A DNA stretch of 8,449 nucleotides from the NCBI GenBank assembly GCA_017556565.1, contig JAFYMQ010000055.1, forward strand, positions 1 through 8,449, given 5' to 3'. This stretch comes from Clostridia bacterium (GTDB taxonomy: Bacteria; Bacillota; Clostridia; Oscillospirales; Butyricicoccaceae). Shown here piece by piece: positions 1 through 6,317 of the stretch; the first letter of the stretch is position 1, and the number at the start of each line of letters is the position of its first letter. Both the position numbers and the translations under genes were made by a program. The notes below the pieces were generated by a model that saw only the letters and a program-made list of their open reading frames with translations, was not told where the DNA came from and made no database searches.

Positions 1-434
1 CATGGAGCGACGGCTGGGCAGCGGCATTCGCCTTTGAAAAAGAAGCCGCAGCCGCCAAAGCCCGTGCAGAAAAGCTGCCCATATTCGCCAGCGACAACGA
101 TGCCGCGGCGGTTGAGCTGACTCAGGAGAACGCTCGCAGAGCAGGCGTGCTGGACTATATCACGGTACAAAAGGGCAACGCTCTGACCACCGACTGGCAC
201 AGCAAAAAGGGCGTGCTCATGTGCGATCCCCCCTACGGCGTGCGTATGCTTGACCTCAAGCAGGCAAGAATGCTGTGCAACAAGTTTGGCGAGGCATTGC
301 GCGGCACCGATATCAAAAAATATATCATATCGGCAGACGAGGACTTTGAGGGCGTATTCGGCATCCCTGCCGACAAGCGCCGCAAGCTCTACAACGGCAT
401 GATCAAGTGCAATTTGTACATGTATTTCAAATAA
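1..434 (+). CDS. THUMP/RlmL-type class I SAM-dependent RNA methyltransferase, C-terminal part (5' end outside window)
   Basis: The reading frame is open from base 3 to the TAA at 432-434, giving about 143 visible residues; the start and the N-terminal THUMP domain lie upstream of the window. The visible part is the back half of a Rossmann-fold SAM methyltransferase. It has the segment IFASDNDAAAVELTQENA (motif I/II region, where an acidic residue contacts SAM), a catalytic motif IV CDPPYGVRM (the DPPYG at 225-239), and the C-terminal ending KRRKLYNGMIKCNLYMYFK. That ending is typical of the clostridial YpsC/RlmL group, which makes N2-methylguanosine in RNA, probably 23S rRNA (family knowledge). 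Motif IV reads DPPY rather than the NPPY usual in RlmL. The gene converges on ruvC, with one hairpin between them. The family is fairly certain; the exact modified nucleotide is not. Confidence 0.88.
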   Translation, partial: WSDGWAAAFAFEKEAAAAKARAEKLPIFASDNDAAAVELTQENARRAGVLDYITVQKGNALTTDWHSKKGVLMCDPPYGVRMLDLKQARMLCNKFGEALRGTDIKKYIISADEDFEGVFGIPADKRRKLYNGMIKCNLYMYFK

Positions 435-448
435 GCCTGACATAACAT

Positions 449-481
449 AACACCCTGCAGACCATCGGTCTGCAGGGTGTT
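449..481 (+). terminator. Rho-independent terminator between convergent genes
   Basis: A perfect inverted repeat has arms at 449-463 and 467-481 (ACACCCTGCAGACC and its complement, plus one A-T pair) and a 3-base ATC loop. It is followed on the plus strand by a short T run, TTTTT at 480-484, then GTCTGTTT. It begins 14 bases after the methyltransferase stop, so it should terminate that gene. The same hairpin lies 9 bases past the ruvC stop on the minus strand. There the following bases (ATGTTATG) are not a real T tract, so termination of the long minus-strand operon here would be weaker or rely on another mechanism. Confidence 0.85.
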
Positions 482-490
482 TTTGTCTGT

Positions 491-982
491 TTATTTGAGT
501 CCGTGGAGCAGACTGCCTGCTGCCTGTGCGTGGCACAGCGCGATAGCAAGAGCGTCTGCGGCGTCGTCGGGCTTGGGCATTTTTTCAAGCTTGAGCATCA
601 TTCGGGTCATTTCCATCACCTGATGCTTTTCGGCTCTGCCGTAGCCTACCACCGCCTGCTTGACTTGCAGGGGGGTGTATTCATAGATGGATATTCCGCG
701 CTCGGCACAGGCCAGCAGTATTACCCCGCGTGCCTGAGCTACCTGAATACCCGTGGTGATATTGGTGTTAAAAAACAGCTCCTCAATAGCCACCGCGTCA
801 GGCTTGACTGTGTCCAGCAGGGTCTTCATGTCGGTGTATATCTCGTGAAGTCTGCGCTCCATAGGCTTGTGGGCAGGGGTGGTGATAGCGCCGTAGGCAA
901 GCATTCTGTTGTTGCCGCGCACCGTTTCCACCGCGCCGTAACCGACTATGGCATAGCCGGGGTCGATACCCAGTATAACCAT
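491..982 (-). CDS. ruvC: Crossover junction endodeoxyribonuclease RuvC
   Basis: This 163-residue protein has the normal RuvC length. RuvC is the dimeric resolvase that makes paired nicks in Holliday junctions with RuvAB during recombinational repair, in the cytoplasm. The RNase H-like fold is recognised from the N-terminal MVILGIDPG, the AIEELFFNTN segment, and the C-terminal KPDDAADALAIALCH. The expected catalytic acids are all visible: Asp7, Glu67, and Asp140 with Asp143. QVKQAVVGYGRAEKHQV at about 106-122 is the usual DNA-contacting region. The ATG at 980-982 shares one base with the stop of the upstream PLP gene (TAATG) and has GGAG eight bases upstream, which suggests translational coupling. 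It is the last gene of the minus-strand operon. No ruvA or ruvB is present in the window. Confidence 0.97.
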   Translation of the reverse strand: MVILGIDPGYAIVGYGAVETVRGNNRMLAYGAITTPAHKPMERRLHEIYTDMKTLLDTVKPDAVAIEELFFNTNITTGIQVAQARGVILLACAERGISIYEYTPLQVKQAVVGYGRAEKHQVMEMTRMMLKLEKMPKPDDAADALAIALCHAQAAGSLLHGLK

Positions 983-2208
983 TATTTCAGCTCCAGCAGG
1001 CGCTTTACGGCCTTGAGTATGCCCAGCTTGCCCGACTCATAGGTCAGACCGCCCTGCATATATGCGGTATAAGGCTCACGCATGGGCGCATCGCAGGACA
1101 ACTCAATGGACGAGCCCTGAATAAACGCACCTGCCGCCATAACAACGGGGCAGTCGTATCCGGGCATGGGCCAGGGCTCGGGGGTGGCAAAACTGTCAAC
1201 GGGCGCACCTTCCTGCACGCCGCGGCAGAATGCCAGCAGAGGCTCGGGCGCACCGAAGTTTATGGTCTGGATTATGTCGTATCTTCTCTCGCAGGATGCG
1301 GGGGACACGTCATAGCCTAACTCCTCCATAGCAGCGGCGCAGAATACGGCAGTCTTGAGTGCCTGAGCCGTGGTATGGGGCGCAAGGAAGAATCCCTGAA
1401 ACAGCAGTCTGTTCTGTCCGAATGTAGCACCGCACTCTCCGCCGATACCGGGCAGGGTCAGGCGGAAAGCCGCACGCTCTACAAGATCGGCTCTGCCTGC
1501 AACGTAGCCGCCCGAAGGGGCAAGCCCGCCGCCGGGGTTTTTGATCAGTGAGCCGCAGATCAGATCGGCGCCGTAAGCCAGAGGCTCCTGCTCCTCGCAG
1601 AACTCGCCGTAGCAGTTGTCAACAATAACGGGTGCGGTGGGGTTGACCGAGCGCACAGCCTGCACTATCTCACCGATCTCGGCGCAGGACAAAGTACGGC
1701 GGATTCCGTAGCCGCGGGAGCGCTGGATGAATACAGCCGATGCATCCTTGGCGTTTTCGATAATAGCGGGGATGTCGGGCTCGCCGTTTTTCAGATCGAC
1801 CTGCTTGTAGCCGATGCCGTATTCGGGAAAAGTTCCGCCTATCTTGCCTCTGAGACCGATCAGGGTCTGCAGAGTGTCGTAGGGCGCACCGGTAACGCTC
1901 AGCAGGGTATCGCCGCAGCTGAGACAGGACAGCATGGCGCAGGCAATGGCATGAGATCCGTTGACGATGTTGAGACGCACCAGCGCAGCCTCCGCGCCAA
2001 ACACCTTGGCGTAGATCTTTTCCAGCGTATCTCTGCCGATATCGTCGTAGCCGTAACCGGTAGTGCCTGCGAACATAGAGTCGGACACACGGTATTCGGC
2101 ATAAGCATCCAGCACCTTCTCGGTGTTTTTGAATGCTACATGATCAATGTATTCAAACTGTGCCGCCGCCTTTTTTTCGGCGGCACTCATCAGTGCAGAA
2201 AGATCCAT
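982..2208 (-). CDS. Methionine gamma-lyase family ('aluminium resistance protein'-like) PLP-dependent protein
   Basis: This 408-residue protein has the usual length for the Met_gamma_lyase/aluminium-resistance family of fold-type I PLP enzymes common in Firmicutes. Visible features include VSDSMFAGTTGYGYDDIGRD near residues 41-60, a cofactor-binding loop around NGSHAIACAM (83-92), and IVDNCYGEF with Asp198 as the likely pyridine-nitrogen partner. GSLIKNPGGG places Lys223 as the probable Schiff-base lysine, and LPGIGGECGATFG (252-264) is also typical. By homology it would act on sulfur amino acids, but the substrate of this subfamily is poorly established and the old 'aluminium resistance' label says little about function. 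It begins 3 bases after the stop of peptidase A, with GGAG at 2218-2221, and ends overlapping ruvC by one base. No signal peptide or membrane segment is seen. The family call is firm; the reaction is inferred. Confidence 0.93.
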   Translation of the reverse strand: MDLSALMSAAEKKAAAQFEYIDHVAFKNTEKVLDAYAEYRVSDSMFAGTTGYGYDDIGRDTLEKIYAKVFGAEAALVRLNIVNGSHAIACAMLSCLSCGDTLLSVTGAPYDTLQTLIGLRGKIGGTFPEYGIGYKQVDLKNGEPDIPAIIENAKDASAVFIQRSRGYGIRRTLSCAEIGEIVQAVRSVNPTAPVIVDNCYGEFCEEQEPLAYGADLICGSLIKNPGGGLAPSGGYVAGRADLVERAAFRLTLPGIGGECGATFGQNRLLFQGFFLAPHTTAQALKTAVFCAAAMEELGYDVSPASCERRYDIIQTINFGAPEPLLAFCRGVQEGAPVDSFATPEPWPMPGYDCPVVMAAGAFIQGSSIELSCDAPMREPYTAYMQGGLTYESGKLGILKAVKRLLELK

Positions 2209-2211
2209 TGA

Positions 2212-3231
2212 TTATATCTCCGTCATAGCGGCGTGCACAACCAGCTTGGCTGCGTTGTCGGCGTCGCTCAGATTGATTATCTCGCCGGGGGAGTGGATGT
2301 TGCGGCCGGGTATGGATATACAGCCGGACAGTACGCCCTCATAAGAGCGCTGCATTGCGCCGGTGTCGGTGCCGCCTAAGATCATTATCTCGTCCTGATA
2401 GGTGATGCCGGCTTTTTCGGCGCAGGCGCGCAGATGCTCAACAATAGGCTTGTCGCAGATGGCCGAGTTGTCGCGGATCTTGACTGTGGGACCGCCGCCC
2501 AGTCTGACCACCATGCGTTCGTTGTCAAGCTCGGCGGGGGAGTCACCGGTGCGGGTCAGGTCGACTGCAATACCTGCATAGGGCTTGATGGCGTTGGCGG
2601 CCATCTTGGCACCTCTGCAGCCTACTTCCTCCTGCACCGAGAAGACAAAATACAGATCGTTGGCGGGATAGGTGATCTCGCTCATTGCCGAAAGCAGTAC
2701 GGCGCAGCTTGCAAGATTGTCTGCATAGGGGGTCATAATATTGCCGCCCGCGATCTGCACGGGCTCAGCGCAGAAGGTGGCGCACATACCCACCGAGATC
2801 AGCTTTTCGGCCTCGGCCTTGTTCCTGGCGCCGATGTCGATATACATATTGTGCATCTCCACCTTGCTCAGTGCTGTGGAGCCGGGCTTGGCTTTTTCGT
2901 CGGGCTGAACGCAGCCAAAAACGCCGTTTTCAAAGACCACGGGGTAGCCGATGCTCAGCGCGGGGTTGATACCGCCCACGGGCAAAAACCGCACAAATCC
3001 ACGCTCGTCAATATGGTTTGCCATAAATCCGATAACGTCCATATGTGCAACCAGCATCATTTTTTTGCCGGGGCCTTTTTTGTGGAATATAAGATTGCCC
3101 ACGCCGTCTGTGTACATCTCGTCACAGTAGCGGGCGGCGTACTTTTTGATGACCTCTGCCTGTCTTTCCTCAAGTCCGGAGGGCAGCGCAGCAGCGACCA
3201 GTTCTTTCTGAAGATCAAATATATTCAGCAT
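2212..3231 (-). CDS. M42 family metallo-aminopeptidase, paralogue A
   Basis: This 339-residue cytoplasmic protein belongs to the M42 (TET/FrvX/YpdE-like) family, which are di-metal aminopeptidases that typically form 12-subunit tetrahedral shells and trim short peptides. Older databases often mislabel such proteins as endoglucanases. The expected site residues are present: AHMD gives His63 and Asp65, PYADNLAS gives bridging Asp171, VQEEVGCRGA gives catalytic Glu201 and ligand Glu202, AVDLTRTGD gives Asp224, and RNIHSPGE gives His313. The dimerisation domain is expected at roughly 72-162. The usual ALDDR around the bridging Asp is YADNL here. The start is taken at 3229-3231, because a strong GAGGAGGGG site sits 7 bases upstream and the protein then begins MLNIF, matching MLDIF of paralogue B. 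An ATG 10 codons upstream lies inside gene B and has no such support. The gap from gene B is 14 bases. Confidence 0.93.
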   Translation of the reverse strand: MLNIFDLQKELVAAALPSGLEERQAEVIKKYAARYCDEMYTDGVGNLIFHKKGPGKKMMLVAHMDVIGFMANHIDERGFVRFLPVGGINPALSIGYPVVFENGVFGCVQPDEKAKPGSTALSKVEMHNMYIDIGARNKAEAEKLISVGMCATFCAEPVQIAGGNIMTPYADNLASCAVLLSAMSEITYPANDLYFVFSVQEEVGCRGAKMAANAIKPYAGIAVDLTRTGDSPAELDNERMVVRLGGGPTVKIRDNSAICDKPIVEHLRACAEKAGITYQDEIMILGGTDTGAMQRSYEGVLSGCISIPGRNIHSPGEIINLSDADNAAKLVVHAAMTEI

Positions 3232-3238
3232 ATCTGTA

Positions 3239-3247
3239 CCCCTCCTC
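3239..3247 (-). promoter_or_regulatory. Strong ribosome binding site deciding the start of peptidase A
   Basis: The minus strand reads TGAGGAGGGGTACAGATATG. The TGA stop of paralogue B is embedded in the Shine-Dalgarno site for paralogue A. The spacing to the ATG at 3229-3231 is 7 bases, which favours this start over the ATG at 3259-3261. Confidence 0.85.
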
Positions 3248-4259
3248 AAAACTTTGCACACAGCAGAGCGGCAAGCAGCGCCGCGCCGTGAGCGACATCG
3301 TCCAGATCATAGATCTCAACGGGCATATGAATGTTGCGTGTGACGATGGAGATGCAGGTGGATGCAACGCCGTCGCGGGACAGAATGATCTCACCTGTGT
3401 CTGTGCCTCCGCCGCGGAGGATCTCTTTCTGTACGGGGATATTTTCTGCCTTTGCGATATTTTCAAGCAGCAGATTGAGGCCCTGAGAGCAGTATACGGT
3501 GGAGTCCACTATCTTGAGCGCAGGGCCTGCGCCCAGCTCGGCGGGGTTGTAGCGCTCGTTTTCAGAGGGACAGTCGCCTGCGGTGGTAACGTCAACAGCC
3601 ACGGCGATGTCGGGGTCTATTGCATATGCCGAAGTCTTTGCGCCGCGGCAGCCCAGCTCCTCCTGAACGGTAAACACCGCCCAGACGTCGTTGGGGCTCT
3701 TTTGTGCCTGCTCAAGTGCGCACAGAAGCATAACGCAGCCGATAAGATCGTCTGCATAGGGAGCCATAACACGGCTGCCTGCAAGCTTGCGGGCAGTCCC
3801 CTCAAACAGCAGGCTGTCGCCGATGTTGAGATGCTTGAGCGCATCGTTTTTGTCAGCGGCGCCGATGTCCACGTAGATGTCGTCATAGCCGATCTCTTTG
3901 CCGGTCTTGCCCATGTTCTCGGCGGCCTTGGACAGTCTGACTATACCGCAGACATTCTTGACCCTGACGCGTGTGTTAAGCAGCTCGTAGGGGTAGTGAC
4001 CGCCGATGGGGTATACGCGGACAAAACCCTGCTCGTCGATACATCTTACCATCAGTCCGATGGCGTCCATGTGGGCGGCGCACATAATACGCTTGCCTTT
4101 GCCTTTTTTGTGGCAGATGAGGTTGCCCAGCACGTCCTGAGTGATTTCGTCGCACAGGTCCTTTGCATAGGTGGCGATCACCTTTGCGATGCCGTTTTCG
4201 TTGCCCGAAGTGCAGGCAGCGGAAATAAGCTCATTGTGCAGTTTGAATATGTCAAGCAT
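3246..4259 (-). CDS. M42 family metallo-aminopeptidase, paralogue B
   Basis: This is a 337-residue M42 peptidase and the closest relative of paralogue A in the window: 26 of the first 50 residues are identical by hand alignment without gaps. Metal and catalytic residues are complete: AHMD (His63, Asp65), PYADDLIG (Asp170), VQEELGCRGA (Glu200, Glu201), AVDVTTAGD (Asp223) and RNIHMPVE (His311). As in A, the position after the Asp pair is Leu instead of the usual Arg of ALDDR, and the residue before Asn-Ile-His near the C-terminus is Arg, where most members have Arg/Lys-Tyr. It has no signal peptide, so it should be cytoplasmic. The ATG overlaps the end of gene C by 8 bases (ATGCTTGA), with AGGTGA at 4265-4270 about 5 bases upstream, so translation is probably coupled. 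The exact peptide specificity cannot be read from the sequence. Confidence 0.94.
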   Translation of the reverse strand: MLDIFKLHNELISAACTSGNENGIAKVIATYAKDLCDEITQDVLGNLICHKKGKGKRIMCAAHMDAIGLMVRCIDEQGFVRVYPIGGHYPYELLNTRVRVKNVCGIVRLSKAAENMGKTGKEIGYDDIYVDIGAADKNDALKHLNIGDSLLFEGTARKLAGSRVMAPYADDLIGCVMLLCALEQAQKSPNDVWAVFTVQEELGCRGAKTSAYAIDPDIAVAVDVTTAGDCPSENERYNPAELGAGPALKIVDSTVYCSQGLNLLLENIAKAENIPVQKEILRGGGTDTGEIILSRDGVASTCISIVTRNIHMPVEIYDLDDVAHGAALLAALLCAKF

Positions 4260-5277
4260 TCATATCACCTGCTTCCTCAATAAATACGCCTGCTGCCTTG
4301 AGCACGGCTTCGATGTCGGGGAGGTATGCCACCGAGCTTGCGCAATGGATATATCTGACGGGGGTGCTCAGACCGAACACCTTTGCGCCGGTGCCGTAAA
4401 TGTGTGCCATAGCATCGGTCGCGCCCTCGCTGCGTGTGCGGTACTGCCACTTGATGCACTGTCTGTCCAGCTCGGCGGTGACCTTTTCACGCAGGGCACG
4501 GTTGAATACCGTACCGCGGTCGATCAGCGAGATAACTGCGCCGTGACGCATAGCGCAGGAGCGCAGATGCTCGGGTGTATCGGCGGTATCGCCTGCACCG
4601 GTGCTGTCCACGGCGGCAATAAAGCCGGGGTCGATGTGCTGAACGGCATTGATGGCGCCGCGTGCGCCGATCTCCTCGGCGGCGGTAAAGACGAACCATG
4701 TGTCATAGCCCAGCTCCTGCTCCATCAGCTTGAGCAGAATGGCGCAGCCGATGCGGTCGTCCAGCGCCTTGCCCTTGATGCAGTCGTTGCCAAAGAGAGC
4801 AAACTCGCTGTCAAACACGGCCATGTCACCGATGGAGACGTATTTGAGTGCATCCTCGCGGCCGGATGCACCGATATCGATATACAGACTCTTGAGCTCG
4901 GGAGCTTTTTTGCGCTCGTCGGGCTTGGTCAGGTGTTTAGCCTTGAGTGAGATCACTCCGGGAAGCTTGCTCTTGCCCACTTTCATTTTGCGGCCGATGA
5001 GCACGCGGGGATCGATCGAGCCCGAAGCCAGTATCTTGAGCATACCGTCCTCGGTAATGCTGTTGACGAGGAATCCAACCTCGTCCATATGAGCGGTCAG
5101 CATTATGGGGCGGGCAGGTGTGCGGTTACCCTTTTTGAACGCAAACAGGTTGCCCTGACTGTCCACACTCACCTGATCGCACAGCTTCTCTGCGCGGGCG
5201 CGGATATAATTGCGTACCTCGCCCTCAAAACCGGGCACGCCGTCAAGCATGCTGAGATCACGAATAAGTTCAATCAC
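4252..5277 (-). CDS. M42 family metallo-aminopeptidase, paralogue C (GTG start)
   Basis: This is a 341-residue M42 peptidase with the canonical site: AHMDEVGF (His63, Asp65), KALDDRIG (Asp173), AAEEIGARGA (Glu201, Glu202), AVDSTGAGD (Asp224) and VRYIH (His311). It differs from family custom just after that His. IHCASSVAYLPD replaces the usual IHSPxE, so the conserved Ser-Pro and following Glu are missing. This could alter the substrate pocket or oligomer contacts while leaving the metal ligands intact. The start is GTG at 5275-5277, overlapping the TGA of gene D as GTGA, with GGGAGGG at 5285-5291 seven bases upstream. The next in-frame ATG (codon 10) has no ribosome site. The protein is predicted to be cytoplasmic. 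The family assignment is firm; activity is inferred from retained residues. Confidence 0.94.
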   Translation of the reverse strand: MIELIRDLSMLDGVPGFEGEVRNYIRARAEKLCDQVSVDSQGNLFAFKKGNRTPARPIMLTAHMDEVGFLVNSITEDGMLKILASGSIDPRVLIGRKMKVGKSKLPGVISLKAKHLTKPDERKKAPELKSLYIDIGASGREDALKYVSIGDMAVFDSEFALFGNDCIKGKALDDRIGCAILLKLMEQELGYDTWFVFTAAEEIGARGAINAVQHIDPGFIAAVDSTGAGDTADTPEHLRSCAMRHGAVISLIDRGTVFNRALREKVTAELDRQCIKWQYRTRSEGATDAMAHIYGTGAKVFGLSTPVRYIHCASSVAYLPDIEAVLKAAGVFIEEAGDMNA

Positions 5278-6302
5278 AACTCGACCCTCCCATCAAACGA
5301 AGATGCAAATGCGGCAATAATCGCGCCGGTGTTTCTGACGTCATTCATATGCAACACCTCAACGGGCGAGTGCATATATTTGAGCGGCAGAGACACTACC
5401 ATGGTGGCAACGCCCTTGCCTGCCAGCTGAATGCTCCAGGCGTTGGTGCCGCTGCCTGCGGGGCAGGGTTTGGGCTGGTAGGGGATGTTCTCTCTGTCTG
5501 CGGCCTCTTTGACCAGCCTGAACAGCTCGGGGCGGGCGTTGTAGCCGGTGTTGATGATGGGGCCTTTGCCCAGCTCGCAGGTTACTTCGGGTGCGTCGGC
5601 GGTTTTGGCGTGGGATACGTCGATAGCGATGGCAAACTCAGGCTTATGGCGGTATGCAACGTACATAGAGCCGTGTCCGCCAAGCTCCTCCTTAATGCTT
5701 GCGCAGACAAGCAGGTTGACCTTGAGAGGTTTGTTACGGATCAGCTCAAGGGCGTGGAGTATGCACACAAAGCAGGCTCTGTCGTCCAGCGCCTTGGAGC
5801 ACAGCTTGTCGCCAAGCAGCTCAAATCCGGGGTTCCAGAATGCCATATAGTCGCCCACGCGCACGGTCTTGCGTGCTTCCTCACCGGTCATACCGATGTC
5901 CACGGTCATCTCGGTGAGGGGGATGGCCGCGCTCTCGTCGGGCTGCATAATAGAGGGAATAGTGCCCACAACGCCGCGGATAACGCCGTCGCGGGTGAGC
6001 ACGGCAAGTTCGCTGCCGGGCAGCATACGCTGGTCAACACCGATGTCCATAAATCTCAGAAATCCGTCTTTTGTGACCTCGGTGACGATAAAACCGATCT
6101 GGTCGATATGCGCGTCCAGCATCAGGGTGGGAGCACCCTCGATGCCGCAGGGTATAAAGCCTGTCACGTTGCCGAACTTGTCGATCTCCACCTGATCGGT
6201 GTATTCACGCAAGAACTCGGCGGCAATGGCGCTGACACGTTTTTCGTCGCCGGATACGCCGAACTCGCTCGTCAGCTTTTTGATCTTGTCTATAAGCTCC
6301 AA
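5274..6302 (-). CDS. M42 family metallo-aminopeptidase, paralogue D (TTG start)
   Basis: This 342-residue M42 peptidase is the first of the four to be transcribed. Its site residues are DAHIDQIGF (His65, Asp67), KALDDRAC (Asp173), SIKEELGGHGS (Glu205, Glu206), AIDVS (Asp228) and LKYMHSPVE (His311). Departures from the family pattern are HID for HMD, EELGGHGS for EExGxRGA, and SGTNAW where A, B and C have TD (GGTDTG or GATDAM), so Asn replaces Asp. The best start is TTG at 6300-6302, with AAGGAG at 6313-6318 about 10 bases upstream; no in-frame ATG or GTG fits the site better. The gene follows murD by 15 bases and overlaps gene C by 4. The protein is cytoplasmic by absence of a signal peptide. 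The closest named relatives are probably YpdE/FrvX-like proteins, but orthology to a specific one was not established. Confidence 0.93.
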   Translation of the reverse strand: MELIDKIKKLTSEFGVSGDEKRVSAIAAEFLREYTDQVEIDKFGNVTGFIPCGIEGAPTLMLDAHIDQIGFIVTEVTKDGFLRFMDIGVDQRMLPGSELAVLTRDGVIRGVVGTIPSIMQPDESAAIPLTEMTVDIGMTGEEARKTVRVGDYMAFWNPGFELLGDKLCSKALDDRACFVCILHALELIRNKPLKVNLLVCASIKEELGGHGSMYVAYRHKPEFAIAIDVSHAKTADAPEVTCELGKGPIINTGYNARPELFRLVKEAADRENIPYQPKPCPAGSGTNAWSIQLAGKGVATMVVSLPLKYMHSPVEVLHMNDVRNTGAIIAAFASSFDGRVEL

Positions 6303-6317
6303 AATCTCAACACTCCT

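Noticed and set aside
503..1042. A 179-codon plus-strand frame opposite ruvC
   Set aside because: RuvC on the other strand has all its catalytic residues, and the antisense frame has no recognisable domain or ribosome site.
3232..3261. A 10-codon N-terminal extension of peptidase A (MCKVLRRGTD)
   Set aside because: It overlaps the end of gene B, lacks a ribosome site, and has no counterpart in paralogue B. The ATG at 3229-3231 has a strong site at the right distance.
2434..4283. Long plus-strand open frames (285 and 331 codons) opposite peptidases A and B
   Set aside because: Both are antisense shadows of conserved M42 genes, with the same composition artefact and no independent start signals.
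2212..6302. Annotation of the four M42 proteins as endoglucanases/cellulases
   Set aside because: This is an old database label for some M42 members. The di-metal peptidase residues are all present and no glycoside hydrolase motif is seen.
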